A stretch of 64,000 bases of DNA from Methylobacterium sp. 2A (lineage in GTDB: Bacteria; Pseudomonadota; Alphaproteobacteria; Rhizobiales; Beijerinckiaceae). A program made the translations under genes and the position numbers. Below, in pieces: positions 34,103 to 45,193 of this stretch (position 1 is its first letter; each line of letters opens with the position of its first letter). The notes below the pieces were generated by a model that did not search any database, was not told the origin of the DNA, and saw only the letters and a list, made by a program, of their open reading frames with translations. Location of the stretch: positions 1 to 64,000 of the forward strand of contig NZ_VUOK01000046.1 of assembly GCF_009806555.1 (NCBI RefSeq). Direction: 5' to 3'.

Positions 34103-34118
34103 TGCAATGATGGTGCCG
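34103..34118 (-). promoter_or_regulatory. Sigma-54 (RpoN) -24/-12 promoter of gltIJKL
   Basis: On the minus strand the sequence reads CGGCAC-CATCA-TTGCA. It has the obligatory GG and GC with exactly ten bases between and matches the consensus TGGCAC-N5-TTGCW at all but the first T. The -12 element is about 80 bases upstream of the gltI start codon. Nitrogen control via NtrC would be the natural activator, but no enhancer was identified. Confidence 0.65.
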
Positions 34119-34350
34119 GGAGGCGGATCGCGGTGCCGCGCGCGGACGCGGCCAAAGACCGACAGGGCGCAGCCAAGCTTGTGACGTCGCCCGAAGACGC
34201 GATCCCTGTCCCCCGCATGGCCTCCTCCGTGACGTCGAGCCAATCTGCCGCTCGCGCCAGCGGCATCATGCACACTTCTTAGGCGCACGCACGGGGTCCT
34301 GGGGACGGATCCGCCATCAAGGCTGACGAATTCACCGCGTCCCAAACGAG

Positions 34351-34384
34351 GACGCCGCCCCGCCGGGTGATGCGGAGCGGCGTC
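34351..34384 (-). terminator. Possible terminator of the liv operon
   Basis: GACGCCGC (34351-34358) pairs perfectly with GCGGCGTC (34377-34384), downstream of the livK stop. There is no T-run and the loop is large (18 bases). Weak prediction. The remainder of 34023-34418 holds the gltI promoter region and no convincing gene. Confidence 0.35.
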
Positions 34385-34418
34385 GGACGGTGTGACGGGA
34401 CGGGCGACCCGCCGCGAT

Positions 34419-35540
<1,122 letters not shown>

Positions 35541-35589
35541 CAGCGTTCTTCCCCTATGGTCAGGACCGCACGTGCGGATCCGGCCGCAC

Positions 35590-35967
35590 TCATCGGACCC
35601 CGCCCGCTTCCGGCGCCCGTTCGCGCCATGTCAGCGGGGAGGTCTTCTCGTAGAGCCAGCGATACTGGCTCGTCATCTGGCGCGTCCGCGTATAGCGGAA
35701 GCCCGCCGCGCCGATAATCATGACCACGACGGCATCGACCACGTAATAGTGCAGCGACAGCAGCGTGCCTGAAAACAGGGCATAGTGGATGAAGCGCACG
35801 GCAGCGGCCACGAGGAGCAGCGCCAGCGCGCATTGCCAGAACGGCCGCCAGCCCCGGGCGATGCCGCGCGCGGCCATCCAGCCGGCCCAGCCGCCCATCA
35901 CCACGGTGACGAGCAGGAACAGCCAGGCCGAATCCTCCTCGAAGAGAAGCCCCTGCAGCATGCTCAT
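35590..35967 (-). CDS. DUF6867-type small membrane protein of the liv operon
   Basis: A 125-aa protein with about three membrane helices (WLFLLVTVVMGGWAGWMAA, FWQCALALLLVAAAVRFIHY, LHYYVVDAVVVMIIGAAGF). The C-terminus is cytoplasmic and ends WRERAPEAGGVR. Proteins of this kind recur between livF and livK in Hyphomicrobiales and are labelled DUF6867; the function is unknown. Its ATG overlaps the livF stop by four bases, tying it to the transporter. Confidence 0.75.
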   Translation of the reverse strand: MSMLQGLLFEEDSAWLFLLVTVVMGGWAGWMAARGIARGWRPFWQCALALLLVAAAVRFIHYALFSGTLLSLHYYVVDAVVVMIIGAAGFRYTRTRQMTSQYRWLYEKTSPLTWRERAPEAGGVR

Positions 35968-36761
35968 GCCCCGACCGGGCCGGCATGGCCCCCCTCCAGA
36001 TAGGCGGCCTGGACGTTCGGATCGTCGAGCAGCGCACGGCCCGTGCCGCTCATCGTCACCCGGCCGTTGACCAGCACGTAGCCGCGATGGGCGAGCTTCA
36101 GGGCGTGGTAGGCGTTCTGCTCGACGAGGAAGATCGTCATGCCGTCGGTCCGGTTCAGCTCCCGGATCGCGTCGAAGATGCCCTTCACCACGAGCGGCGC
36201 GAGGCCGAGCGACGGCTCGTCCAGCAGCAGCAGGCGCGGGCGGCTCATCAGCGCCCGGGCGATCGCCAGCATCTGCTGCTCGCCCCCCGACATGGTGCCG
36301 GCGCGCTGGTTCAGGCGCTCCTTCACACGGGGGAACAGGGCGCAGACCTTCTCCAGATCCTCGGCGAAGAAGCGCCCGTCATGGAGCGCCGCGCCCATCT
36401 GGAGGTTCTCGTAGACGCTCATCCGCGGGAAGACCCGGCGGCCCTCCGGCGACTGGGCGATGCCCAGCCGGGCGATGGCGTGGGTCGGCAGCCGGGTGAT
36501 GTCGCGCCCGTCATAGGTGATGGTCCCCGACCGCGCCTGGGGGCTGCCGAAGATCGTCATCATCAGGGTCGACTTGCCGGCGCCGTTGGCGCCGATCAGC
36601 GTGACGATCTCGCCCTCGGCGACATCCAGATCGACGCCCCGCAGGGCGGCGATGCTGCCGTAATAGGTCGAGACGTCCCGCAGCGCGAGGAGCGGCGGCC
36701 GCTGCCCCGCCTGGATCGCCCGCGTTTCCTCGACCAGGACGTTGATGCCGGCGACGCTCAT
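35964..36761 (-). CDS. livF: Branched-chain amino acid ABC transporter ATP-binding protein LivF
   Basis: A 265-aa ABC ATPase. Walker A is GANGAGKST, signature MSGGEQQMLAIARAL, Walker B LLLLDEPSLGLAP, all typical of LivF. An extra N-terminal stretch of about 25 residues precedes the core (LALRDVSTYYGSIAALRGV). Its ATG overlaps the livG stop (ATGA), and its stop overlaps the DUF6867 start. The LivF/LivG heterodimer energises LivHM. Confidence 0.95.
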   Translation of the reverse strand: MSVAGINVLVEETRAIQAGQRPPLLALRDVSTYYGSIAALRGVDLDVAEGEIVTLIGANGAGKSTLMMTIFGSPQARSGTITYDGRDITRLPTHAIARLGIAQSPEGRRVFPRMSVYENLQMGAALHDGRFFAEDLEKVCALFPRVKERLNQRAGTMSGGEQQMLAIARALMSRPRLLLLDEPSLGLAPLVVKGIFDAIRELNRTDGMTIFLVEQNAYHALKLAHRGYVLVNGRVTMSGTGRALLDDPNVQAAYLEGGHAGPVGA

Positions 36762-37662
36762 GCCGGAGCTCCCGTATGGGCGTCGTCGCCGTGCGGCACG
36801 CTGATCCCGACCTCGGCCTCCACGGCCTCCACCTCCTCGTCCTCGACGCCGAGATAGGCGGCGATCACCCTGGGATCCGAGCGGACCTCGGCGGGCGTAC
36901 CGTCGGCAATCTTCTGGCCGTAGTCGAGCACCACCACGTGATCGGAGATCTCCATCACCACCGACATGTCGTGCTCGATCAGCAGCACCGAGGTGTCGTG
37001 CTCGTCGCGGATGTGGCGCAGGAGACCGTTCAGCTCGGCCGATTCCCGCGGGTTGAGGCCGGCCGCCGGCTCGTCGAGGCAGAGCAGGACCGGATCGGTG
37101 CACATCGCCCGGGCGATCTCCAGGCGGCGCTGGGCGCCGTACGGCAGGGCGCCGGCCGGATCGTCGGCGCGCTTCATCAGGTCGATGCGCGTCAGCCACG
37201 CCTTGGCGCGCTCGATCGCGGCGTCCTGCGCATCGCGAAAACCCTTGAGCCCGAGCAGGCCGAGGATCGTGTAGCCGGAGGCGCGCATCAGCGGCTTGTG
37301 CTGGGCGACCAGCAGATTCTCCAGCACCGTCATGCCCTGGAACAGGCGGATGTTCTGGAAGGTGCGCGCCACCCGGGCGGTGCGGTTGACCTCGTGGTTC
37401 GGCAGCCGCTCCAAGAGGTGCGTCGTGCCGTCCGCATGCGCCAGGGTCAGCATGCCCTCCGTCGGCTTGTAGAAGCCGGTGATGCAGTTGAACACCGTGG
37501 TCTTGCCGGCCCCGTTCGGGCCGATCAGCGCGGTGATGTCGCCGCGCCTTGCCTGGAAGGACAGGTCGGAGACGGCCACGAGGCCGCCGAACCGCATGGT
37601 CAGGTGCTCGACGGTGAGCACCGGCGGGGTCGCGGTCGCCCGGGTGTCGGGATGCGTGGCCA

Positions 37663-37663
<1 letters not shown>
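36758..37663 (-). CDS. livG: Branched-chain amino acid ABC transporter ATP-binding protein LivG
   Basis: A 301-aa ABC ATPase. Walker A is GPNGAGKTT, the LivG-specific block NRTARVARTFQNIRLFQGMT is present, and Walker B is LLCLDEPAAGLNP. The signature LSGGQ is replaced by LPYGAQRRLEIARAM, as usual for LivG. A C-terminal acidic tail of about 25 residues (GVEDEEVEAVEAEV) is longer than in E. coli. Its start overlaps the livM stop (TGATG). Confidence 0.95.
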
Positions 37664-39056
<1,393 letters not shown>

Positions 39057-39057
<1 letters not shown>

Positions 39058-39974
39058 CAGACTTTCTCGACCTCGGGCCGGCCCAGGATGCCCGAAGGCA
39101 TGAAGATCAGCACGATCGCCAGGATCGAGAAGGCGGCGACGTCCTTGTACTCGATCGAGAAGTAGGCCGACCAGAAGGTCTCGATCAGCCCGATGATCAG
39201 GCCGCCGAGCACAGCCCCCGGCAGGGAGCCGATGCCGCCGAGCACCGCCGCCGTGAACGCCTTCACGCCGGGAACGAATCCGTCCGAGAACGACACGACG
39301 CCGTAATACATGAGGTAGAGGACGCCCGCGACCGCCGCCAGGGCGGCGCCGAGCACGAAGGTCAGCGAGATCGTCCGGTCGACGTCGATCCCGAGGAGCG
39401 CCGCCATCTTGCGGTCCTGCTCGCAGGCGCGCTGGGCCCGGCCGAAGGGCGTGCGCTGCACGAGGTACCAGAAGCCGGTGAGCAGCACGGCGGTCACCGC
39501 CATGATCAGCACCTGCTTCCAGGCCAGGAACACCGCGTAGCCGTCACGCTCGAACAGGGTGATGCCGCCCGAGAACATCGGCGGAGTCGGCTTGTTGCGC
39601 GCGCCCTGCACCACCTGCACGAAGTTCGACAGGAAGATCGAGACGCCGATCGCCGAGATCAGCGGCGCCAGCCGGAACGAGCCGCGCAAGGGCCGGTAGG
39701 CCACGCGCTCGATCGCCCAGCCCCACAGGGCGGTGAGCGCCATGGCGACCACCAGCACGACCAGGAAGGCCAGCGCGATCGAGCTGATGCCGAGCCAGAC
39801 CGTCAGCAGCAGGAAGGTGATCAAAGCGATGAAACAGGAGACCATGAAAACGTCGCCATGGGCGAAGTTCACCATGCCGATGATGCCGAACACCATCGTG
39901 TAGCCGATGGCGATCAGGCCGTAGATCGAGCCGAGCGTCAGCCCGTTGATAAGCTGCTGTACGAAGACGTCCAT
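39057..39974 (-). CDS. livH: Branched-chain amino acid ABC transporter permease LivH
   Basis: A 305-aa permease with about eight helices. It opens with MDVFVQQLINGLTLGSIYGL, IAIGYTMVFGIIGMVNFAHG is the LivH signature, and ACEQDRKMAALLGIDVDRTI is the ATPase-contact loop. It is the first gene of the liv operon. The promoter should lie in 39975-40140, but no clear element was seen there. Confidence 0.95.
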
Positions 39975-40143
39975 GTATTCTCGCGCGCCGGGGATCCGTG
40001 CCGCCTACGGAGACCGCAGACAGCTTGGCAGGGCAAGTCCCGTACCGCAGCCGTAGCACGCCGGCCACAGGTTTCATCCACGCCCGAGCGTCGCGCGAAA
40101 ACAGTCGAAGACGCTAGTAATGGCCGGTACCCGGGCTTGCGCA

Positions 40144-40159
40144 TGGCGCGGTTCGTGCT
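40144..40159 (+). promoter_or_regulatory. Candidate sigma-54 promoter of dctA
   Basis: TGGCGCGGTTCGTGCT has GG-N10-GC spacing and two mismatches to TGGCAC-N5-TTGCT. The -12 element is about 55 bases before the dctA start codon. dctA is classically RpoN/DctD-controlled in rhizobia, which raises the prior. No DctB/DctD genes are in the window. Confidence 0.45.
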
Positions 40160-40214
40160 TCACGTTAACGAATTGTAATGCTCACTCATCCCGGCACAGG
40201 CGAGGAGCCGTCCC

Positions 40215-41495
40215 ATGACAGGTTCACGACTCACGACGATGATCTTCGTCGGCATGCTCCTTGGGATCGCGGTGGGCTATGCCTGCAGCATCACCTGGCC
40301 GGATCCGCAGACCGCCAAGGAGATCGCCGGCTACATCGCGCTGATTTCCGACGTGTTCCTGCGGCTGATCAAGATGATCATCGCCCCGCTCGTCTTCTCG
40401 ACCCTCGTGGTGGGCATCGCGCATCTCGGCGACACGGCCGCGGTGGGCCGGGTCGGCGGCAAGGCGCTGCTCTGGTTCGTCGGCGCCTCGTTCTGCTCGC
40501 TGATGCTGGGGCTGGTCCTGGTGAACCTCATGCAGCCGGGTGTGAACCTCAACCTGCCGCTGCCCGATGTCGGTGCCGGTACGGGCCTGAAGACCGCCTC
40601 GCTCTCGCTCAAGGAGTTCGTCACCCACCTCGTGCCCAAGAGCGCCGTGGAGGCGATGGCCAACAACGAGATCCTGCAGATCGTGGTGTTCTCGATCTTC
40701 TTCGGCGTGGCGCTCGCCGCCCTCGGCGAGAAGGGGCACTTCCTGGCCAAGGGCATCGAGGGCGTGGCCGACGTCATGCTGAAGGTGACGGGCTACGTCA
40801 TGATGTTCGCCCCCGTGGCGGTGTTCGCCGCCATCGCGGCGACGATCACCACGCAGGGCATCGGCGTGCTGATCACCTACGGCAAGTTCCTGATCGAGTT
40901 CTATATCGGCCTCGCGGTGCTCTGGGCGCTGCTGATGGGCGTCGGCTTCCTGATGCTCGGGGGCGGCGGCATCATGCGGCTGATCAACCTGATCAAGGAG
41001 CCCTTCGTGCTCGCCTTCTCGACCGCGTCGAGCGAGGCGGCCTACCCGAAGATGCTGACGAACCTCGAACAGTTCGGCGTGCCCAACCGCATCACCTCCT
41101 TCGTGCTGCCGATGGGCTACTCGTTCAACCTCGACGGCTCGATGATGTACTGCACCTTCGCGGTGATGTTCATCGCCCAGGCCTACAACATCCCGCTGAC
41201 CTGGGGTCAGCAGCTCACCATGCTGTTCCTGCTGATGGTGACCTCGAAGGGCATGGCGGGCGTGCCCCGCGCCTCGCTGGTGGTGATCTCGGCGACGCTG
41301 ACGCAGTTCAACATCCCGGAGGCGGGGCTGCTGCTGATCATCGGCATCGACCAGTTCCTCGACATGGGCCGCTCGGCCACCAACGTCCTGGGCAACAGCG
41401 TCGCCACGGTGGCGGTGGCCAAGTGGGAGGGCCAGCTCACCGCCAGCGACCAGCGGCTGGATCATATCGGGACCGTGGTCTCGCCGGCAGAGTAG
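40215..41495 (+). CDS. dctA: C4-dicarboxylate / amino acid:cation symporter (DctA/GltP type)
   Basis: A 426-aa DAACS transporter. Family blocks are FLRLIKMIIAPLVFSTLVVG (early helix), FSTASSEAAYPKMLTNLEQF (serine-rich hairpin HP1), GYSFNLDGSMMYCTF (the unwound helix 7 substrate/Na+ site), and DMGRSATNVLGNSVATVAVA in helix 8. It imports succinate, malate or fumarate, or possibly aspartate/glutamate. GGCGAGGAG precedes the ATG. It is monocistronic, followed by a perfect 19-bp hairpin. Confidence 0.9.
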   Translation: MTGSRLTTMIFVGMLLGIAVGYACSITWPDPQTAKEIAGYIALISDVFLRLIKMIIAPLVFSTLVVGIAHLGDTAAVGRVGGKALLWFVGASFCSLMLGLVLVNLMQPGVNLNLPLPDVGAGTGLKTASLSLKEFVTHLVPKSAVEAMANNEILQIVVFSIFFGVALAALGEKGHFLAKGIEGVADVMLKVTGYVMMFAPVAVFAAIAATITTQGIGVLITYGKFLIEFYIGLAVLWALLMGVGFLMLGGGGIMRLINLIKEPFVLAFSTASSEAAYPKMLTNLEQFGVPNRITSFVLPMGYSFNLDGSMMYCTFAVMFIAQAYNIPLTWGQQLTMLFLLMVTSKGMAGVPRASLVVISATLTQFNIPEAGLLLIIGIDQFLDMGRSATNVLGNSVATVAVAKWEGQLTASDQRLDHIGTVVSPAE

Positions 41496-41500
41496 GAATC

Positions 41501-41546
41501 GATATCCCTGGAGGCCGGTTTCGCAGCACCGGCCTCCAGGGATATC
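41501..41546 (+). terminator. Perfect 19-bp stem-loop after dctA
   Basis: GATATCCCTGGAGGCCGGT (41501-41519) and ACCGGCCTCCAGGGATATC (41528-41546) are perfectly complementary around an 8-base loop. It begins five bases after the dctA stop and lacks a T-run. Likely a terminator or 3' stabiliser. Confidence 0.65.
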
Positions 41547-41574
41547 CGGCGCGGGAGGGCCATCCAACCCACCA

Positions 41575-41687
41575 CCTCATCCTGAGGTGACCGCGAAGCG
41601 GGCCTCGAAGGAGGGCTCCAGGGATCGCAGTGCTATCTGGAGGGCTCCTTCGAGGCCTCCGCTGCGCTCCGGCACCTCAGGATGAGG
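41575..41687. repeat. Family A palindromic intergenic repeat, copy 3
   Basis: A 113-bp element with termini CCTCATCCTGAGGTG and CACCTCAGGATGAGG and the inner pair CTCGAAGGAG/CTCCTTCGAG. It lies between dctA and an orphan binding-protein gene, both on the plus strand. Partial complementarity extends into the flanks. Confidence 0.9.
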
Positions 41688-41765
41688 GGCGATGGGTGGG
41701 AGAGCCCGGGCTTTAGGCACTCCCGAGTGCGATGTGGCTTGGTTGTGCGCCCCGGAGGACGGGTG

Positions 41766-42680
41766 ATGGCAAGGTTTTCCGTCGCGGTTCTAGTCCTGGC
41801 CCTGGCCCTGGCGGGCGCGTCGCCGGCTTCCGCCATCGAGGTGCTCACCGGCACGCTCAAGAGCGTCGCCGAGCGCGGCGAGATCGTGCTCGGCTACCGC
41901 GAGAGCTCGGTGCCGTTCTCCTTCGTGGCGGGCAAGAATCCGGACGGCAGCCCAAGGGCGATCGGCTACGCCCTCGACCTCTGCGGCGAGATCGCCGACG
42001 ACATCCAGGCGGCGATCGGCCGGCCGGTGAAGATCCGCTACGCGCCCGTCACCGCCGAGACCCGCATCGAGGCGGTGACATCGGGCAAGATCGACCTCGA
42101 ATGCGGCTCGACCACCGCCAATGCCGAGCGGCGCAAGCAGGTCGCCTTCTCGCCGGTGGACTATATCAGCGCGACGCAATTGCTGGTGAAGCGGGGCTCG
42201 GGCATCGCCTCCTACCGGGATCTCGGCGGCAAGATTGTCGTGGTCACCGCCGGCACCACCAACGAGAAGGCCGTGCGCGACCTGCTCGCCCGCGTGAGGA
42301 TCGACGCGCAGGTCGTGACGGCCCCCGACCACGCCGCCTCCTACGCCATGGTGAAGGCCGGCAAGGCCGACGCCTTCGCCACCGACGACGTGCTGCTCTA
42401 CGGGCTGATCGCCACCGACGCTCAGGACGGGTCCAGTTATACGGTGCTGCCCGACAAGCTCTCCTACGAGCCCTACGGCATCATGTTCCGCAAGGACGAT
42501 CCCGAACTCGCCGGCATCGTGCAGCAGACCTTCACGCGGCTCGCCGAGTCGCGGGCTTTGCGCTGGACCTACGAGCGCTGGTTCCTCAAGCGCCTGCCCA
42601 ACGGCGAGCGCCTCGACATCCCGATGTCGAACGACCTGCGGGTGAGCTTCCAGCTCATGGGCCTCGACGCGGGCGAGTAG
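41766..42680 (+). CDS. Orphan glutamate-type ABC substrate-binding protein
   Basis: A 304-aa family-3 solute-binding protein with a signal peptide (MARFSVAVLVLALALAGASP). It is clearly paralogous to GltI at 33099: IVLGYRESSVPFSF, GYALDLCGEIADDIQAA, SGKIDLECGSTTANAERRKQ and VVVTAGTTNEKAVRDLLA. No permease or ATPase gene adjoins it. It may feed the gltJKL channel or serve as a chemoreceptor ligand-binder; both are inference. The start at 41766 follows GGAGGACGGGTG. Confidence 0.88.
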   Translation: MARFSVAVLVLALALAGASPASAIEVLTGTLKSVAERGEIVLGYRESSVPFSFVAGKNPDGSPRAIGYALDLCGEIADDIQAAIGRPVKIRYAPVTAETRIEAVTSGKIDLECGSTTANAERRKQVAFSPVDYISATQLLVKRGSGIASYRDLGGKIVVVTAGTTNEKAVRDLLARVRIDAQVVTAPDHAASYAMVKAGKADAFATDDVLLYGLIATDAQDGSSYTVLPDKLSYEPYGIMFRKDDPELAGIVQQTFTRLAESRALRWTYERWFLKRLPNGERLDIPMSNDLRVSFQLMGLDAGE

Positions 42681-42757
42681 GGGGCGCCTCGCTTTCGCCC
42701 AACCGGAGCGCGAGGAAGGGCGATCAGTCCCTCCCGTCTCGAGCGCGCCTCCTGCCC

Positions 42758-43432
42758 ATGACGATCGCAGCGCACTGCCCGAGCTTCCGTGCCGCAGCGT
42801 TGGGCGCCCTGCTCGCCTGCGCCGCCTCGGGGGCTTCTGCCCACCCCCACGTCTGGGTCACCGCCAAGGCGCAGCTCGTCTACGAGGGCGGCAAGCTCGT
42901 GGGCGTGCGCGACACCTGGAGCTTCGACCCCGAATACACGGCTTTCGTCACGCAGGGCCTCGACACCAACAAGGACGGCACGCTCAGCCCCGAGGAACTC
43001 GCCGGGCTCGCGGCCGAGAACACCGCCAACCTCGCCGAGTTCGGCTACTTCACGAAGCTGAAGGTGGGCGGCAAGGAGCAGGCCTTCGCCGATCCGAAGG
43101 AGCCGGCGGCGCACATGGAGGACAAGGCTCTGGTCATGACCTTCCTGCTGCCGCTGAAGAGCCCGGTCCAGCAGGGGCGGGGGGTCGCGGCGCTGGAGGT
43201 CTACGACCCGACCTACTTCGTCGCCTTCGCGTTCGCGGAGGGACCCGAGGCGGCGACGCTGGCAGGCGCGCCGCAGGGCTGCGCCGCCACCGTCACCCGC
43301 CCGAAGACCGAGCAGCCGAAGACGGCGGATGCCGGTTCTCCGGGCATGACCGAGGCGTTCTTCGAGGCGCTGACCGCCGCCTCGACCTACGGCGTGCAGT
43401 TCGCCAGCCGGGTGCTCGTCGCGTGTCCGTAG
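42758..43432 (+). CDS. DUF1007 family periplasmic protein of a NicO system
   Basis: A 224-aa DUF1007 protein. The signal peptide ends GASAHPHVWVTAKA, putting the conserved HPHVWV motif at the mature N-terminus, where it could bind metal. An EF-hand-like loop DTNKDGTLSPEEL follows. The C-terminus ends in a Cys (VLVACP). DUF1007 genes typically adjoin NicO/RcnA nickel-cobalt transporters, as here: the next gene starts within its last 10 bases. Confidence 0.88.
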   Translation: MTIAAHCPSFRAAALGALLACAASGASAHPHVWVTAKAQLVYEGGKLVGVRDTWSFDPEYTAFVTQGLDTNKDGTLSPEELAGLAAENTANLAEFGYFTKLKVGGKEQAFADPKEPAAHMEDKALVMTFLLPLKSPVQQGRGVAALEVYDPTYFVAFAFAEGPEAATLAGAPQGCAATVTRPKTEQPKTADAGSPGMTEAFFEALTAASTYGVQFASRVLVACP

Positions 43433-44415
43433 GGATCGGGATCGCCGCGCCGGCCGGGGCGGGGCGGCTGGGTTTAAGGCTCGGCCTCATGGCGGCGGCC
43501 ATCGGACTGGCAGCACTGCTCGCCGCCGGGATCGCGTGGCTGGTGGCGCCCGGCCTCGCCGCCCCGCCCCCGCGCTCGCCCTTCGGCATCGGGTTTCGCG
43601 AGACCGCCCCGGCGGCGACCGGCCTCGGCGGCATCATCCTGGCCCTGCAGGCGAGTTTTTCGCGCAGCCTCAACGCGGCGGTCAGCGCGCTCCGGGGCGG
43701 CGGCAGCTGGAACCCGCTGATCGGCCTCGCCTTCGCGTATGGGGTGTTCCACGCCGCCGGACCGGGCCACGGCAAGGCGGTGATCGCCGGCTACATCCTG
43801 GCGGGCGAGCGGGCCTTCCGGCGGGGCTGCGCGCTCAGCCTCTGCGCCGCCCTGCTCCAGGCCCTGGTGGCCGGGGCGATCGTGGGGATCGGCAGCCTGG
43901 TCCTGAACGCCACCGCGGCGGGCATCACCCGGGCCGGCACCCTGATCGAGGCCGTGAGCTTCGCCCTCGTCGCGCTGATCGGGCTGGTGCTGACCTGGCG
44001 CAAGGCCGGGCGCCTCGTCCAGCTCGACGCGGCATGCGGGCCCGGCTGCAGCCACCTGCCCGGGCCGCAGGCGCTCGCGACGATGGAGACGTGGCGCGAG
44101 CGGGCCGGGGTGGTCCTGGCCGCCGGCTCGCGCCCCTGCGCCGGGGCGGTCCTGGTGCTGATCTTCGCGGTGTCGCAGGGCGTTCCCGGCGCGGGCGTGC
44201 TGGCGGTGCTGGCCATGGCGCTCGGCACGGCGCTCACCACGACGGCGCTCGCCGGCCTCGCGGTTTTCGCCAAACGCGCAGCCCTGCGCCTCGCGGGCGG
44301 ACGGGGCCGGGTGGGGCTGCTCGCCCTCGGCGGCCTTGAGCTGATCGCCGCGGCCTTCGTGCTGGTGCTCGGCGCCGCGATGCTGTCGGGCCTCGCGCCC
44401 ACCTTGGGCGGCTGA
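43423..44415 (+). CDS. NicO/RcnA family nickel-cobalt transporter
   Basis: A 330-aa membrane protein with six or more helices. The metal motif FHAAGPGHGKAVIAGY (His110, His116) is diagnostic of the NicO/RcnA family; a second conserved region is AAGSRPCAGAVLVLIFAVSQ. A cytosolic loop contains CGPGCSHLPG. The GTG start overlaps the DUF1007 gene. Direction (uptake or efflux) cannot be told; no RcnR-like regulator or visible B12 riboswitch is adjacent. Confidence 0.87.
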   Translation: MSVGIGIAAPAGAGRLGLRLGLMAAAIGLAALLAAGIAWLVAPGLAAPPPRSPFGIGFRETAPAATGLGGIILALQASFSRSLNAAVSALRGGGSWNPLIGLAFAYGVFHAAGPGHGKAVIAGYILAGERAFRRGCALSLCAALLQALVAGAIVGIGSLVLNATAAGITRAGTLIEAVSFALVALIGLVLTWRKAGRLVQLDAACGPGCSHLPGPQALATMETWRERAGVVLAAGSRPCAGAVLVLIFAVSQGVPGAGVLAVLAMALGTALTTTALAGLAVFAKRAALRLAGGRGRVGLLALGGLELIAAAFVLVLGAAMLSGLAPTLGG

Positions 44416-44476
44416 AGGGCCTCGCCAACCGAGCCGCGGCGTGCGACGCTGCGCGCCCGAGACGGAGAGCGCGCCG

Positions 44477-45193
44477 ATGCATCCCGACTTCGCGACGATC
44501 CTGAACTGGCGCCTGCTCGCCGGATCGCACCCCTTCCCCGGCCCGGATGGCGGGACCTGCATCAACGAGGCCGCGATCGTGGCCGCCGGTCTGCCCTACC
44601 GGGCGATCCGCTCCAGCGCGGATTGCCCGCCCTGCTTCTCGCGTCCGATCGCCGCCTACGCCCTCGGGCTCAACGACGCCATGCCGGACGCCGTGCGGCC
44701 GCAGCTGATGGGCTTCGTGCTGCGGCTCTCCGGAAGCGCCGACAGCCCTGAGATCGAGGCCGCGCGCACGAGGCGGCTGGCCCTCGAGAGCGTCCGGCGC
44801 ATCCTTGCGCCGCTCTGCGCGCTCGCCGGGATGGCGGAGGATGCCGAGGCCTGCGCCGGGGCGCCGGACTGGCCCGGGGCGTTTGCGGCGGCGCGCTCGG
44901 CCACGTGGCGGGGCGGCGCGCTCTCACAGGCGGCCGCCCGGACGCGGCGCTGGCGCGAAGGCGCCCTGACCGCGGCCGTCTCTCGAACCGCCACGGCCGC
45001 GCAGAGGGCCGGGGAGGATGCGCGTTGCGCCGCGGAGGTCGCGGAAGGGGCCGCCCCGTTCGTGGCCGGGACCTGGGGCGAAGCCTGCGCGATCCTCGAC
45101 GCGACGCTGACGATCGGCCGGCAGGCCCCGGAGATCGCCGTCGCGGGCGCCCGGGAGCGCCTGGACGCGGCGAAGGCCCTGGCGCCGGCCTGA
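44477..45193 (+). CDS. Conserved hypothetical protein
   Basis: A 238-aa protein with a distinctive N-terminal block: LLAGSHPFPGPDGGTCINEA, then AGLPYRAIRSSADCPPCFSR. The two-cysteine DCPPC motif could bind metal. The rest is Ala-rich helices. I have seen this N-terminal pattern in unannotated proteins but know no function. It follows the NicO gene by 61 bases on the same strand. Its stop abuts the stop of the convergent phosphatase gene (TGATCA). Confidence 0.7.
   Translation: MHPDFATILNWRLLAGSHPFPGPDGGTCINEAAIVAAGLPYRAIRSSADCPPCFSRPIAAYALGLNDAMPDAVRPQLMGFVLRLSGSADSPEIEAARTRRLALESVRRILAPLCALAGMAEDAEACAGAPDWPGAFAAARSATWRGGALSQAAARTRRWREGALTAAVSRTATAAQRAGEDARCAAEVAEGAAPFVAGTWGEACAILDATLTIGRQAPEIAVAGARERLDAAKALAPA

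Noticed and set aside
40164..40180. TTAACGAATTGTAAT as a CtrA box upstream of dctA
   Set aside because: The second half-site reads TAAT instead of TTAA, and there is no reason to expect CtrA control there.
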